DNA of 64,000 nucleotides, from the NCBI RefSeq assembly GCF_014337195.1, contig NZ_CP060634.1, positions 2,294,001-2,358,000 on the forward strand. The letters are read 5' to 3'. The notes below the pieces were generated by a model. The model did not search any database and had not been told where the DNA came from. It saw only the letters and a program-made list of their open reading frames with translations. Below are positions 46,265 through 55,206 of the stretch, one piece after another. This DNA comes from Qiania dongpingensis (GTDB lineage: Bacteria > Bacillota > Clostridia > Lachnospirales > Lachnospiraceae). Every line of letters begins with the position of its first letter. Within the stretch, counting starts at the first letter, position 1. The position numbers and the translations under genes are program-made.

Positions 46265-47770
46265 ATAGCGATTTATCATTGTAACATCAGCATTGTCAGT
46301 CGTGGAAAAGGCAAGTCTGCCGTAGGCGCAGCCGCCTACCGAAGCGGCGAAAAAATCACGAATGAGTGGGACGGAATGACCCATGACTACACAAGGAAAC
46401 GCGGCGTCATTCATACCGAAATCATGCTGCCGCCCCATGCCCCGCCCTCTTTCTCTGACCGCGCTATCCTATGGAACAGCGTGGAGCTTTCCGAGAAAGC
46501 CGGGAACGCGCAGCTTGCAAGGGAGATTGACGCAGCCCTACCCGTAGAATTATCCAGAGAGGAACAGATACGGCTTGTCCGGGAATACTGTTCCTCTCAA
46601 TTTGTTTCCAAAGGAATGTGCGTTGATTTTGCCATTCACGACACCGACAGCGGCAACCCCCATTGTCATATCATGCTTACTATGCGACCCCTTGACGAGC
46701 GCGGCGCATGGGCGGCGAAATCCAAAAAGGAATATGACCTTGACGAGAACGGGGAGCGCATACGCTTACCGAGTGGCAGATACAAGACCCACAAGGTAGA
46801 CCTCACAGGTTGGAACAGCCAAGAGAACGCGCTTGTCTGGCGCAAGGCGTGGGCGGATATTTCCAACGAGTTTTTAGAACGCGCCGGAAGCCCGGAGCGT
46901 ATCGACCACCGCAGCAACGCCGAGCGCGGCATTGATGAAATCCCCACCGTCCACATGGGCGTGGCGGCTTGTCAAATGGAGAAGAAAGGCATAGCCACCG
47001 AAAAGGGCGAGCTTAACCGGAATATCCGCAAGGCAAACCGACTGATTAAGGAAATCCGGGCGCAGATCGGCAACCTCAAAGAATGGATTGCCGGACTGCT
47101 TGCAGAGAAAGAAGCTGCCCCCGAAAAGCCGCAGCCGCCCCAGTCTCCCGACCTTGCAAATCTTCTGATGAAGTATCTAAGCGTCCAGAGGGAAAAGAGC
47201 CGGAAGTATTCGCAGAGCTGGCAAAGGCAGCACGCAGCCGACGAACTGAAAACCGTATCACAGGCGGTCAATTTCCTTGCGGGGCGCGGTATTTCTACCC
47301 TTGCGGAGCTGGACGCTTCCCTTTCCTCTGTCCGTGAGAAATCCGACGCTATCCGTGAGGGCATGAAAGCCGCCGAGAAGCGCATGAAAGAGCTTCAAAA
47401 GCTGATTGAATACGGGGAGAATTATCTGAAATACAAGCCCGTACACGACGAGTTGAAAACGCTGAAAAATGGCTGGACGAACAAACGCGATAAGTACGAG
47501 GAAGCCCACCGTACCGAGCTTGCCCTATGGAACGCGGCGAGCCGCTATCTTCACGCCAACTTGCCGCAAGGCGTGAAATCCTTGCCTATCGCGGAATGGA
47601 AAAAGGAGTGCGCCGCCCTCAAAGCGCAGAACACCGCCGACTATACGAAGCTCAAAGAAACCCGCGCCGAGGTTGCCGAGCTTCAGAATATCCGAAAGTG
47701 TGTGGAGATTGCACAGCGGGCAGACCAGCCGGAGCAGACCCGCGCCAAGCGGCAGAAACAGGAGCGATAA
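46265..47770 (+). CDS. MobA/MobL (MOBQ) relaxase of IME-2
   Basis: A relaxase of about 501 residues. The N-terminus IAIYHCNISIVSRGKGKSAVG and AAAYRSGEKI, and the metal triad in GNPHCHIMLTMRPL, are MOBQ hallmarks. The C-terminal half is coiled-coil. The conserved N-terminus begins at an ATA codon (46265), 6 bp after GGAGGTG. In-frame alternatives are GTG 46257-based or GTG 46181, which adds 28 residues across the oriT side. The true start is unclear. Confidence 0.9.
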   Translation: MAIYHCNISIVSRGKGKSAVGAAAYRSGEKITNEWDGMTHDYTRKRGVIHTEIMLPPHAPPSFSDRAILWNSVELSEKAGNAQLAREIDAALPVELSREEQIRLVREYCSSQFVSKGMCVDFAIHDTDSGNPHCHIMLTMRPLDERGAWAAKSKKEYDLDENGERIRLPSGRYKTHKVDLTGWNSQENALVWRKAWADISNEFLERAGSPERIDHRSNAERGIDEIPTVHMGVAACQMEKKGIATEKGELNRNIRKANRLIKEIRAQIGNLKEWIAGLLAEKEAAPEKPQPPQSPDLANLLMKYLSVQREKSRKYSQSWQRQHAADELKTVSQAVNFLAGRGISTLAELDASLSSVREKSDAIREGMKAAEKRMKELQKLIEYGENYLKYKPVHDELKTLKNGWTNKRDKYEEAHRTELALWNAASRYLHANLPQGVKSLPIAEWKKECAALKAQNTADYTKLKETRAEVAELQNIRKCVEIAQRADQPEQTRAKRQKQER

Positions 47771-47842
47771 AGGAAAAGGACGGTCAAACTGTCTGGCTTG
47801 TCCGTCCTATGTACTATCCGGTAAATTTTAAAATTTGTTGAA

Positions 47843-48241
47843 CTATTCGCCAAATTTATCGTATCCCCACCAATCTGGGATTAACTCTTTAAGTTTTACT
47901 GTTTTATTTGTTTCAAGGTCAAGAAGAATTTCAATATCTCCGCTATCCTTATCTAACTGCATCATATACTCGCGACAAGCACCGCAAGGAGAACCAACCC
48001 GACCATCAGGCATTACTGCTACAACTTTATCAATCTGGCTCTCGCCATTTGTAATCATATTGGCAATAGCATTTCTTTCCGCGCACATTCCAAGTGTTGA
48101 CGCAGTATCAATACAAACACCAACATAAATATTTCCTTGCTTAGTAAGAATAGCTGCCGCAACTCCTCCTGCCTCTATAAAAGGGGAAATTGTTCGACTA
48201 TTTTGTACATTAACTGCTGCATTATATAATTTGTTCCACAT
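47843..48241 (-). CDS. Cytidine deaminase-like nucleoside deaminase
   Basis: A 132-residue zinc-dependent deaminase of the cytidine/blasticidin-S deaminase superfamily. Zinc ligands and catalytic acid are C53-A-E55 and P-C86-GA-C89. The start ATG 48241 has AGGAGA upstream on the minus strand; the longer open frame is not needed. It is AT-rich and antisense to the rest of IME-2, which marks it as separate cargo. It could salvage pyrimidines, detoxify a nucleoside drug or alter nucleotide pools. Confidence 0.85.
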   Translation of the reverse strand: MWNKLYNAAVNVQNSRTISPFIEAGGVAAAILTKQGNIYVGVCIDTASTLGMCAERNAIANMITNGESQIDKVVAVMPDGRVGSPCGACREYMMQLDKDSGDIEILLDLETNKTVKLKELIPDWWGYDKFGE

Positions 48242-48332
48242 AATATTAGGTCTCCTCAAATACAAATTTGTCGGTTTCATTATACTTGAAAACCATAAAC
48301 AATTCAACCACAGAAAGCGAGGTATCAAAACT

Positions 48333-50234
48333 ATGTATTACACCCAAGAACAGATAGACCGGGCAAACGCCGCCGACCTTGTTTCTTTTCTGCAAGGACA
48401 GGGCGAACAGCTTACCCGCGCCGGAAACGAATACCGCTGGAAGCGGCACGACAGCTTGACTGTCCGGGGAAACAAATGGTATCGCCACAGCCAGAGCAAG
48501 GGCGGCGCACCCATTGATTTTGTCATGGAGTTTTACGGAAAGAGCTTTACCGAAGCCGTGGAACTTCTCACAGGAGAAAAAGGCGCAGCACCGCCGCCGG
48601 ACAGACCAAGCCCCGCGCCCCTCTCTGACTTCCGACTGCCGCCCCGCAGCCCCGACAACAGCACAGCGAGGAACTACCTCACAGCAGCCCGCCGCATTGA
48701 TGAAGATGTGACGGGCTTTTTCTTTTCCACCGGGAATATTTACGAGGAAGCCGCCCACCATAACGCCGTATTTGTCGGCAGAGATGAAAGCGGCGTACCG
48801 CGATACGCCCACCAGCGCGGCACAGCCGGGAGCTTCCGGCTTGACGTGAAAGGCAGCGACAAAGCCTTTAACTTCTGCTATCGCGGCGAGGGCGAAAGAT
48901 TGTTTGTCTTTGAAGCACCCATTGACCTGTTATCTTTCCTCTGTCTGTTCAAAAAGGACTGGCAGAAGCAAAGCTATCTGGCGTTGGGCGGCGTGGGCGA
49001 GAAAGCCCTTTTACGCTTCCTCTCTGACCGCCCCAACATCAAGACCGTGTACCTCTGCCTTGATAGCGACCAAGCCGGAAACGACGCTTGCAGCCGCCTT
49101 GTGAAGCTCATGCCGGAGGGCTTGACCGTCCACCGCCTTATCCCTCTTTTCAAGGACTGGAACGAGGTACAGACGCGCCGGGGAGAAATCACAGACGGGA
49201 AATATCTCCGGGAAGCCGTCTATGGACTGAAAGAGCCGCAGCCGGAGGAAACCGTCGAGATTATCCGCATGAGCGAGGTGGACACCCAAGCCGTAGAATG
49301 GTTGTGGGAGCCTTATATCCCCTTTGGGAAAGTTACAATAGTACAGGGCAACCCCGGCGAGGGAAAGACCACCTTTGCCTTGCGCCTTGCCGCCGCCTGC
49401 ACCACCGGGGGGACGCTGCCGGGCATGAAGCCCATGCCGCCCTTTCAAGTGATTTACCAGACCGCCGAGGACGGGCTGGGCGATACCGTCAAGCCCCGAC
49501 TGATAGAAGCCGCCGCAGACCTTGACCGCGTGCTTGTGATTGATGAAGCCAAGCGGGAGCTTACCCTATCCGACGGGCGCATAGAGAAAGCAATCGTCCA
49601 GAACGGGGCGCGTCTGATTATCCTTGACCCCATACAGGCGTACATGGGCGAGAAAGCCGACATGAACAAGGCTAACGAGGTACGCCCCATTTTTCGCCGC
49701 CTTGCCGAAGTTGCGGAGCGTACAGGGTGCGCGGTTATCCTTATCGGACACCTGAACAAAGCAGCCGGAGGACAGAGCGCATACCGGGGCTTAGGCTCTA
49801 TCGACTTTAGAGCCGCCGCCCGGAGCGTGCTTTTAATCGGGCGCGTGAAGCGTGAGCCGAATGTGCGCGTCATTATCCATGACAAATCTTCCCTTGCGCC
49901 GGAGGGGAAGCCCGTAGCCTTTTGCCTTGACCCCGATACGGGCTTTTCATGGATAGGCGAATATGATATAACCGCTGATGAACTGCTATCCGGCGCGGGC
50001 GGCAACACCGCCACTAAGACCGAACAGGCGGAAAAGCTGATACTTGACCTACTGGTGGACGGAAAGGAGCTTGCCAGCGAGGAAATAGTAAAAGCCGCCG
50101 CCCAAGCCGGAATATCCGAGAGGACGGTACAGAACGCCAAGCGCAATATGAGCGATATTCTGGGCGCAAGGCGCGTCGGCGGTCAATGGTACAACTTCAT
50201 CAAGAAGAAGCACCAGCCCGAAACCGCAATCTGA
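48333..50234 (+). CDS. Primase-helicase fusion protein
   Basis: A 633-residue replication protein of IME-2. The N-terminal part is a DUF3991/CHC2-like primase zinc-less finger region (RWKRHDSLTVRGNKWYRHSQSKGGAPIDFV) with a TOPRIM fold (ALGGVGEKAL, VYLCLDSDQAGNDA). The C-terminal part is a RepA/RecA-like hexameric helicase: Walker A GNPGEGKTT near 340, LIILDPIQAYMG, VILIGHLNKAAGG. A final winged-helix region (TVQNAKRNMSDILG) ends it. ATG 48333 follows GCGAGG. It combines priming and unwinding in one chain. Confidence 0.87.
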   Translation: MYYTQEQIDRANAADLVSFLQGQGEQLTRAGNEYRWKRHDSLTVRGNKWYRHSQSKGGAPIDFVMEFYGKSFTEAVELLTGEKGAAPPPDRPSPAPLSDFRLPPRSPDNSTARNYLTAARRIDEDVTGFFFSTGNIYEEAAHHNAVFVGRDESGVPRYAHQRGTAGSFRLDVKGSDKAFNFCYRGEGERLFVFEAPIDLLSFLCLFKKDWQKQSYLALGGVGEKALLRFLSDRPNIKTVYLCLDSDQAGNDACSRLVKLMPEGLTVHRLIPLFKDWNEVQTRRGEITDGKYLREAVYGLKEPQPEETVEIIRMSEVDTQAVEWLWEPYIPFGKVTIVQGNPGEGKTTFALRLAAACTTGGTLPGMKPMPPFQVIYQTAEDGLGDTVKPRLIEAAADLDRVLVIDEAKRELTLSDGRIEKAIVQNGARLIILDPIQAYMGEKADMNKANEVRPIFRRLAEVAERTGCAVILIGHLNKAAGGQSAYRGLGSIDFRAAARSVLLIGRVKREPNVRVIIHDKSSLAPEGKPVAFCLDPDTGFSWIGEYDITADELLSGAGGNTATKTEQAEKLILDLLVDGKELASEEIVKAAAQAGISERTVQNAKRNMSDILGARRVGGQWYNFIKKKHQPETAI

Positions 50235-50300
50235 AAGTGCAAAACGCAGAGCCTTTGCACCTTGCACTTTCGCACTTTCAGATTTTGAATAACTGACACC

Positions 50301-50335
50301 AGCCCTTGTGCAGCAGCCGCATGAGGGCTTTTTTC
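50301..50335 (+). terminator. Terminator after the primase-helicase gene
   Basis: AGCCCT (50301-50306) pairs with AGGGCT (50324-50329), followed by six T residues. TnpW starts just after. Confidence 0.75.
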
Positions 50336-50351
50336 TATGAAAGGAGAGCCT

Positions 50352-50555
50352 ATGAACAATGAAACCCGCAAGACCGACAGCACCACCGCAGCCGCTTCCC
50401 CTCTGACCGTAAAGGAGGCCCCGCAGCCCGTTATGATAAAGAAAATCGGGAAAACCACCTACCGCGTTAAAATCCATTTCAGCGAAACGAGCAAAGAAAC
50501 CATGAGCGACAAAATCAAGCGGCTTATTTTGAATGATAGCGAAAAAATTTCTTAA
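50352..50555 (+). CDS. tnpW: TnpW family small protein of IME-2
   Basis: A 67-residue protein with a low-complexity threonine-rich start and a conserved tail VMIKKIGKTTYRVKIHFSETSKETMSDKI. ATG 50352 follows AAAGGAG. It ends 24 bp before the GA core, so in the circular form it would lie just upstream of the recombinase, as TnpW does in IME-1. Confidence 0.75.
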   Translation: MNNETRKTDSTTAAASPLTVKEAPQPVMIKKIGKTTYRVKIHFSETSKETMSDKIKRLILNDSEKIS

Positions 50556-50577
50556 ACACCCTTGACAAAACGTATCA

Positions 50578-51261
50578 GAGGACACCCTGTTGTCCGCGAT
50601 GGAGACTGCCGGAAAAGAGGATATGCCGGAGGATGCCGAGCGAAAAGGTCTGGGGACACCGGCCACCCGTGCCGGTATTTTGGAAAAGCTGGTATCTGCC
50701 GGTTTTCTGGAACGAAAAAAGAGCAGGAAAACGGTGCAGCTTCTCCCTTCCCACGATGCAGTTTCCCTGATCACCGTTCTGCCGGAACAACTGCAATCGC
50801 CGCTTCTGACTGCCGAGTGGGAGTACCGACTGGGCGAGATCGAGCGCGGGCAGCTTGCCCCAGAGGAGTTTTTGGACGGGATCAGCACCATGCTGAAAGA
50901 CTTGGTGGGAACTTATCAGGTCATCAAGGGAACTGAGTACCTGTTCACTCCGCCCCGTGAGGTGGTGGGCAAATGCCCTCGCTGCGGCGGTGAAGTTGCA
51001 GAACTGCAAAAAGGCTTCTTCTGTCAGAATGATTCTTGCAAATTTGCAATCTGGAAAAATAACAAATGGTGGGCTGCCAAGAAAAAACAGCCGACCAAGG
51101 CTGTGGTGTCTGCACTGCTTAACGATGGCCGTGTCCGTGTGACGGGCCTATATTCGGAGAAAACCGGAAAGACCTACGATGCCGCTGTGGTTTTGGAGGA
51201 CGATGGACAATACGCCAACTTCAAGCTGGAATTTGACCAGCGGAAAGGAGGCAGCCGATGA
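50578..51261 (+). pseudogene. topB: topB, 3' part separated by IME-2
   Basis: The frame continues topoisomerase III from the GA core: DTLLSAMETAGKEDMPEDAE, then RKGLGTPATRAGILEKLV and a C-terminal zinc finger CPRCGGEVAELQKGFFCQNDSC. It lacks a native start; ATG 50599 could give a fragment, but without the catalytic domain. Its stop overlaps the next start by 4 bp, as expected for the intact operon. Confidence 0.95.
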
Positions 51262-51536
51262 AGCTCTCTTTAGTGGAACGGGAAACCATTCTCCTCTATA
51301 ACCAGGCAGAACCAATGGCTGAGATCTATACCCATGATCCCCGTCTGATGGAGAAGCTGGAACTGCTGGCAAAAAAGCACCCCGACCAGATCACCCGAAA
51401 GGACGCCCATAACTTTACCGTTCCTAAGCGGTGTGTATCAGTCCGAGAGCCATACAGCGCAGAACGCCGCAAAGCTGCCAGTGAACGGGCGAAAGCTGCC
51501 GGATACCAGCCCCCTGTGAGAAAGTCCAGCAGTTAA
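51258..51536 (+). CDS. Conserved ICE protein
   Basis: A 92-residue protein with ETILLYNQAEPMAEIYTHDP, then LMEKLELLAKKHPDQ and PYSAERRKAASERAKAAGY. It is homologous to the 104-residue protein of IME-2 at 43,288. Function is unknown. It overlaps topB by 4 bp and is followed 6 bp later by the CHC2/ArdC-like gene. Confidence 0.75.
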   Translation: MKLSLVERETILLYNQAEPMAEIYTHDPRLMEKLELLAKKHPDQITRKDAHNFTVPKRCVSVREPYSAERRKAASERAKAAGYQPPVRKSSS

Positions 51537-51542
51537 AGGCAC

Positions 51543-54500
51543 ATGGCAGAGAATGTATTTGAAGCAGTCAAGCAGTCGGTCAGCACCAGAGATGCGGCAG
51601 CGTTTTATGGGATCGAGGTCAAACGAAATGGCATGGCCTGTTGTCCCTTTCACGATGATAAGAACCCAAGCATGAAGGTAGACCAGCGGTTCCACTGCTT
51701 TGGCTGCGGTGAAGATGGGGATGTGATCGACTTTACCGCAAAGCTCTTTGACCTCTCCACAAAAGAAGCGGCGGAGAAACTGGCACAGGACTTTGGCCTG
51801 ATCTATGACAGTCAGGCCCCTCCCCGTAGGAGATATGTCCGGCAGAAAACAGAGGCACAAAAGTTTCGGGAGGACCGGCAGCGGTGTTATCGCGTACTGT
51901 CCGATTACTACTATCTGCTGAAAAAATGGGAGGCCGACAATTCTCCCCGGACACCGGAGGAAGAACCGCACCCCCGTTTTGTGGAAGCAATCCAGAAGAA
52001 AACCTATGTAGAGTACCTGTTGGACCTTTTTCTTTATGAAAGTGAAGAAGAACAAAAGGCATGGATTGCAGAACACACAGCAGAAATCACACACTTGGAA
52101 AGGAGATTGAAAATCATGGCTGAGAACAAACCCACCAACCGAGAGCGGCTAAGGGAAATCACAGATGGCATCGAGCAGGGGATCAAGGAACTGTTTGAGA
52201 GTGAAAAGTATATGCGCTATCTGTCCGTCATGTCCCGCTTCCACCGCTATTCGGTAAACAACACCATGCTCATCTATATGCAGAAGCCGGACGCTACATT
52301 GGTAGCCGGATACAATAAGTGGAAAGACCAGTTTGAGCGTCATGTAAAAAAGGGCGAGCATGGCATTACCATCATTGCTCCCACACCATATAAGAAGAAA
52401 ATCGAGGAGCAGAAACTGGACCCGGATACCAAGGCTCCGATTTTGGATAAAGACGGAAAGATCGTCACAGAGGAAAAAGAAATCGAGATCCCCATGTTTC
52501 GCCCGGTCAAGGTCTTTGATGTGAGCCAGACCGACGGGAAACCTTTGCCTGAGCTTGCTTCCTCCCTTTCCGGCAATGTGCCAAATTATGAGGCATTCAT
52601 GGAGGCTCTGCGCCGCAGTGCGCTGGTGCCGATCACTTTTGAAGCAATGGCCGCCGATACGGACGGCTATTTTTCTGCCGATCATCAGAAAATCGCCATT
52701 CGTCAGGGCATGAGTGAGGTGCAGACGGTTTCGGCCACAGTACACGAGATTGCCCACAGCAAGCTCCACAATCAGAAAAAGATTCAGATTGCCAATGACG
52801 AGCAATATCAGGAGATCGAGCTGTTTGATAAACCCGGTCTGTTCTCCAATGGGCGGATTGCCCGTGATAATCTGCCGGAGGGCGTTTATTACTATGACCT
52901 GCGCGGTTCTGACTACGACCCCGGAGAGCCGGTCTGTGTAGAAGAACAAGTAGTTGTAAACCATGCAGGTTCCGTTCTGCTGACAGAGCCGCTGGAGTTG
53001 GCGGAAGATGGACGCCTGATGCTGACCGAGGAAGAAGGGCTGAATTTTGTTGGCGGCTTTTCTACCCTCACCCAGTTTTTGCAAGAACATAGGAAAGACC
53101 GCCACACGGAGGAAGTGGAGGCTGAAAGCATCTCCTACGCAGTCTGCAAATATTTTGGCATCGAGACCGGAGAAAACAGCTTCGGCTATATTGCAAGCTG
53201 GAGTCAGGGCAAGGAACTGAAAGAACTGAGAGCCAGTTTGGAGACCATCAACAAAACCTCCGGCACTTTGATCTCTGACATTGAGCGCCACTATAAGGAA
53301 ATATGCAAAGAGCGTGGGATTGATCCCCATGCAAAGGCAGAGTCGGAAACCGCCCCGATAGAGCAGCCGACCGGCAATCTAACCTACTATGTAGCAGAGT
53401 GCATGGAGTTTCCAAACCTCGGAGAATACCACGATAACCTGTCTTTGGAGGAAGCTGTACGCATTTATCAGGAGATTCCGGCAGAGCGAATGAATGGGAT
53501 CAAGGGCATTGGCTTTGAGCTGAAAGATGGAAGCGACTATGAAGGACCTTTTCCGATTTTGACCGGGCAGACCATTGACCTGGACACCATTCAGGCAATC
53601 GACTATTACCGTGATAATCCGTTGGTGCAAAAAGCGGTAAAGGAACTGGCTGCGGCCATGCCGGAAATGGAGGTGCTGGGAGCGGACGCCAACCAGCAGG
53701 AGGCTTTGTTTCTGATCAACGATACTACCTATCTTCATATCCAACCTTGTGACAGCGGATGGGACTACACTCTTTACGATGCTGCGTCCATGAAAGAGCT
53801 GGATGGTGGTCAGCTGGATATGCCGGAGCTTTCCTGCATGAAGGTAGTTCTCCAGATTTGTGATGATAACGATCTGGACAGCACTTCGCTCAGACGCGCT
53901 CCCTTGTCTATGGTTGAGACCTTGCAGGAAGCTGCTTATGAGCAGATGCAGGCAGAGGCAAGTCAGATGACCGCTTCTTCCCAGCTGCCGGAAGCGCAGG
54001 AGCAGGCACTGGATGAATACCCCATGCCGGATGAGCAGGTATCCACACCGGATATGCAGGAATATGGCTACTCCTATGATGGGATGCTCCCTGTTACCAG
54101 AGAACGGGCGCTGGAACTGGATGCCGCCGGTTTGACCGTCTATGTGCTGCATGAGGACAATACGGAGAGCATGGTGTTTGACCCGCAGGAAATCATGGAT
54201 CATGGCGGTCTTTTCGGTGTGGACCATGAGGAATGGGAGAAAAGCCCTCAGTTCCACGAAAAGGTCATGGAGCGTCAGGAACATCAGCAGGAACGCGAAC
54301 AGGCATTTCTCTCTCAGAACAGAGATTGCTTTGCCATCTATCAGGTGAGCCGTGACGATCCGCAGAATGTGCGCTTTATGAATCTGGATTGGTTAAAGTC
54401 CCATGACATTTCCATAGACCGCAGCAATTATGACCTCATTTACACAGCTCCTCTGAGGGAGTCTGGCACTGTGCCGGAGCAGTTGGAAAAACTCTATCAG

Positions 54501-54911
54501 CAATTCAATCTGGAAAAACCCGTGGACTTTCACAGTCCCTCCATGAGCGTCAGCGACATCGTTGCAATCAGACAGGACGGTAAGGTATCCTGTCATTACT
54601 GTGACAGCGTTGGTTTTACCCAGATCCCCGGATTCCTGCCAGAAAACCCGCTGAAAAATGCGGAAATGGCCCTGGAGGACGATTATGGCATGATCGACGG
54701 TATCATCAACAATGGCGCAAAAGAGCCTACGGTGGCAGAGCTGGAACAGCAGGCCCGCAACGGTCAGCCCATTTCCCTCATGGATTTGGCTGCCGCTGCC
54801 CATCGGGAGGAACGGGAAAAGAAAAAGTCCGTCATGGAGCAGCTGAAAAGCCAGCCCAAGGCAGAACACAAAAAGATAGCGCCAAAAAAGAGTGCGGAAA
54901 GGGAGATTTGA
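51543..54911 (+). CDS. CHC2 zinc finger / ArdC-like / metallopeptidase-motif / YodL-DUF4316 fusion protein
   Basis: A single 1,122-residue frame. Residues 1-190 hold a primase-type CHC2 zinc finger (C34, H37, C52, C55). From about 192 a second protein begins: an ArdC-like ssDNA-binding N-terminus (SVNNTMLIYMQKPDATLVAGYNKW is the central stretch), an HEIAH zinc motif (H401-E402, H405), and YodL and DUF4316-type repeats towards the C-terminus. An ATG at 52116 with GGAAAGGAG 10 bp before it shows the ancestral start of a separate gene, so two genes have merged by loss of a stop. ArdC-type proteins counter host restriction. Confidence 0.82.
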   Translation: MAENVFEAVKQSVSTRDAAAFYGIEVKRNGMACCPFHDDKNPSMKVDQRFHCFGCGEDGDVIDFTAKLFDLSTKEAAEKLAQDFGLIYDSQAPPRRRYVRQKTEAQKFREDRQRCYRVLSDYYYLLKKWEADNSPRTPEEEPHPRFVEAIQKKTYVEYLLDLFLYESEEEQKAWIAEHTAEITHLERRLKIMAENKPTNRERLREITDGIEQGIKELFESEKYMRYLSVMSRFHRYSVNNTMLIYMQKPDATLVAGYNKWKDQFERHVKKGEHGITIIAPTPYKKKIEEQKLDPDTKAPILDKDGKIVTEEKEIEIPMFRPVKVFDVSQTDGKPLPELASSLSGNVPNYEAFMEALRRSALVPITFEAMAADTDGYFSADHQKIAIRQGMSEVQTVSATVHEIAHSKLHNQKKIQIANDEQYQEIELFDKPGLFSNGRIARDNLPEGVYYYDLRGSDYDPGEPVCVEEQVVVNHAGSVLLTEPLELAEDGRLMLTEEEGLNFVGGFSTLTQFLQEHRKDRHTEEVEAESISYAVCKYFGIETGENSFGYIASWSQGKELKELRASLETINKTSGTLISDIERHYKEICKERGIDPHAKAESETAPIEQPTGNLTYYVAECMEFPNLGEYHDNLSLEEAVRIYQEIPAERMNGIKGIGFELKDGSDYEGPFPILTGQTIDLDTIQAIDYYRDNPLVQKAVKELAAAMPEMEVLGADANQQEALFLINDTTYLHIQPCDSGWDYTLYDAASMKELDGGQLDMPELSCMKVVLQICDDNDLDSTSLRRAPLSMVETLQEAAYEQMQAEASQMTASSQLPEAQEQALDEYPMPDEQVSTPDMQEYGYSYDGMLPVTRERALELDAAGLTVYVLHEDNTESMVFDPQEIMDHGGLFGVDHEEWEKSPQFHEKVMERQEHQQEREQAFLSQNRDCFAIYQVSRDDPQNVRFMNLDWLKSHDISIDRSNYDLIYTAPLRESGTVPEQLEKLYQQFNLEKPVDFHSPSMSVSDIVAIRQDGKVSCHYCDSVGFTQIPGFLPENPLKNAEMALEDDYGMIDGIINNGAKEPTVAELEQQARNGQPISLMDLAAAAHREEREKKKSVMEQLKSQPKAEHKKIAPKKSAEREI

Positions 54912-54912
54912 T

Positions 54913-55128
54913 ATGGGAAACTTTACTTTTGAGGAAATGAACCTGATGTGCATTTACAATACCGGCAGCCGCACCGGACTGATCGACAGCCTGCGTGAGA
55001 TGCGCGGCGAGCTGGCCCCGGAGGAAACCGAGCTGCGGGAGTTGACAGACAGCGCACTGGGCAAGCTCCAGGCCATGAGTGATGCCGAGTTTGCCGAGCT
55101 GGAGTTGTATCCGGATTTTGACCAGTAA
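54913..55128 (+). CDS. Transposon-transfer assisting protein (TTRAP)
   Basis: A 71-residue acidic protein of the TTRAP family (PF14203), with FTFEEMNLMCIYNTGSRTGL and a C-terminal AMSDAEFAELELYPDFDQ. RBS GGGAG precedes ATG 54913. It is conserved in Tn1549-type ICEs next to the SNF2 gene; its precise role is unknown. Confidence 0.85.
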   Translation: MGNFTFEEMNLMCIYNTGSRTGLIDSLREMRGELAPEETELRELTDSALGKLQAMSDAEFAELELYPDFDQ

Positions 55129-55206
55129 ACACCATAATCGCAGGGATGGGGTGGCAATATGCCACCCCACCTTTTTACCCCAAAACTGAAAGGAGGACAG
55201 AACACT

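Larger units (their letters stand above)
40867..50579 (+). mobile_element. IME-2: mobilizable element inserted in topB
   Basis: The 9,713-bp insertion is bounded by GA dinucleotides at 40865-40866 and 50578-50579, matching the GA overlap known for TnpX-type recombinases. It encodes a large serine recombinase at its left end, TnpV, an ECF sigma factor and membrane partner, DUF3847, a MOBQ oriT and relaxase, a deaminase, a primase-helicase and TnpW. No mating-channel genes are present. Removal restores topB in frame. Confidence 0.93.

Noticed and set aside
39449..51261. Broken topB as a sequencing or assembly error
   Set aside because: The gap is a complete 9.7-kb element with a GA core and the halves rejoin in frame.
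52149..53330. Minus-strand frame of 393 codons over the CHC2/ArdC-like gene
   Set aside because: Shadow frame without RBS or domain.
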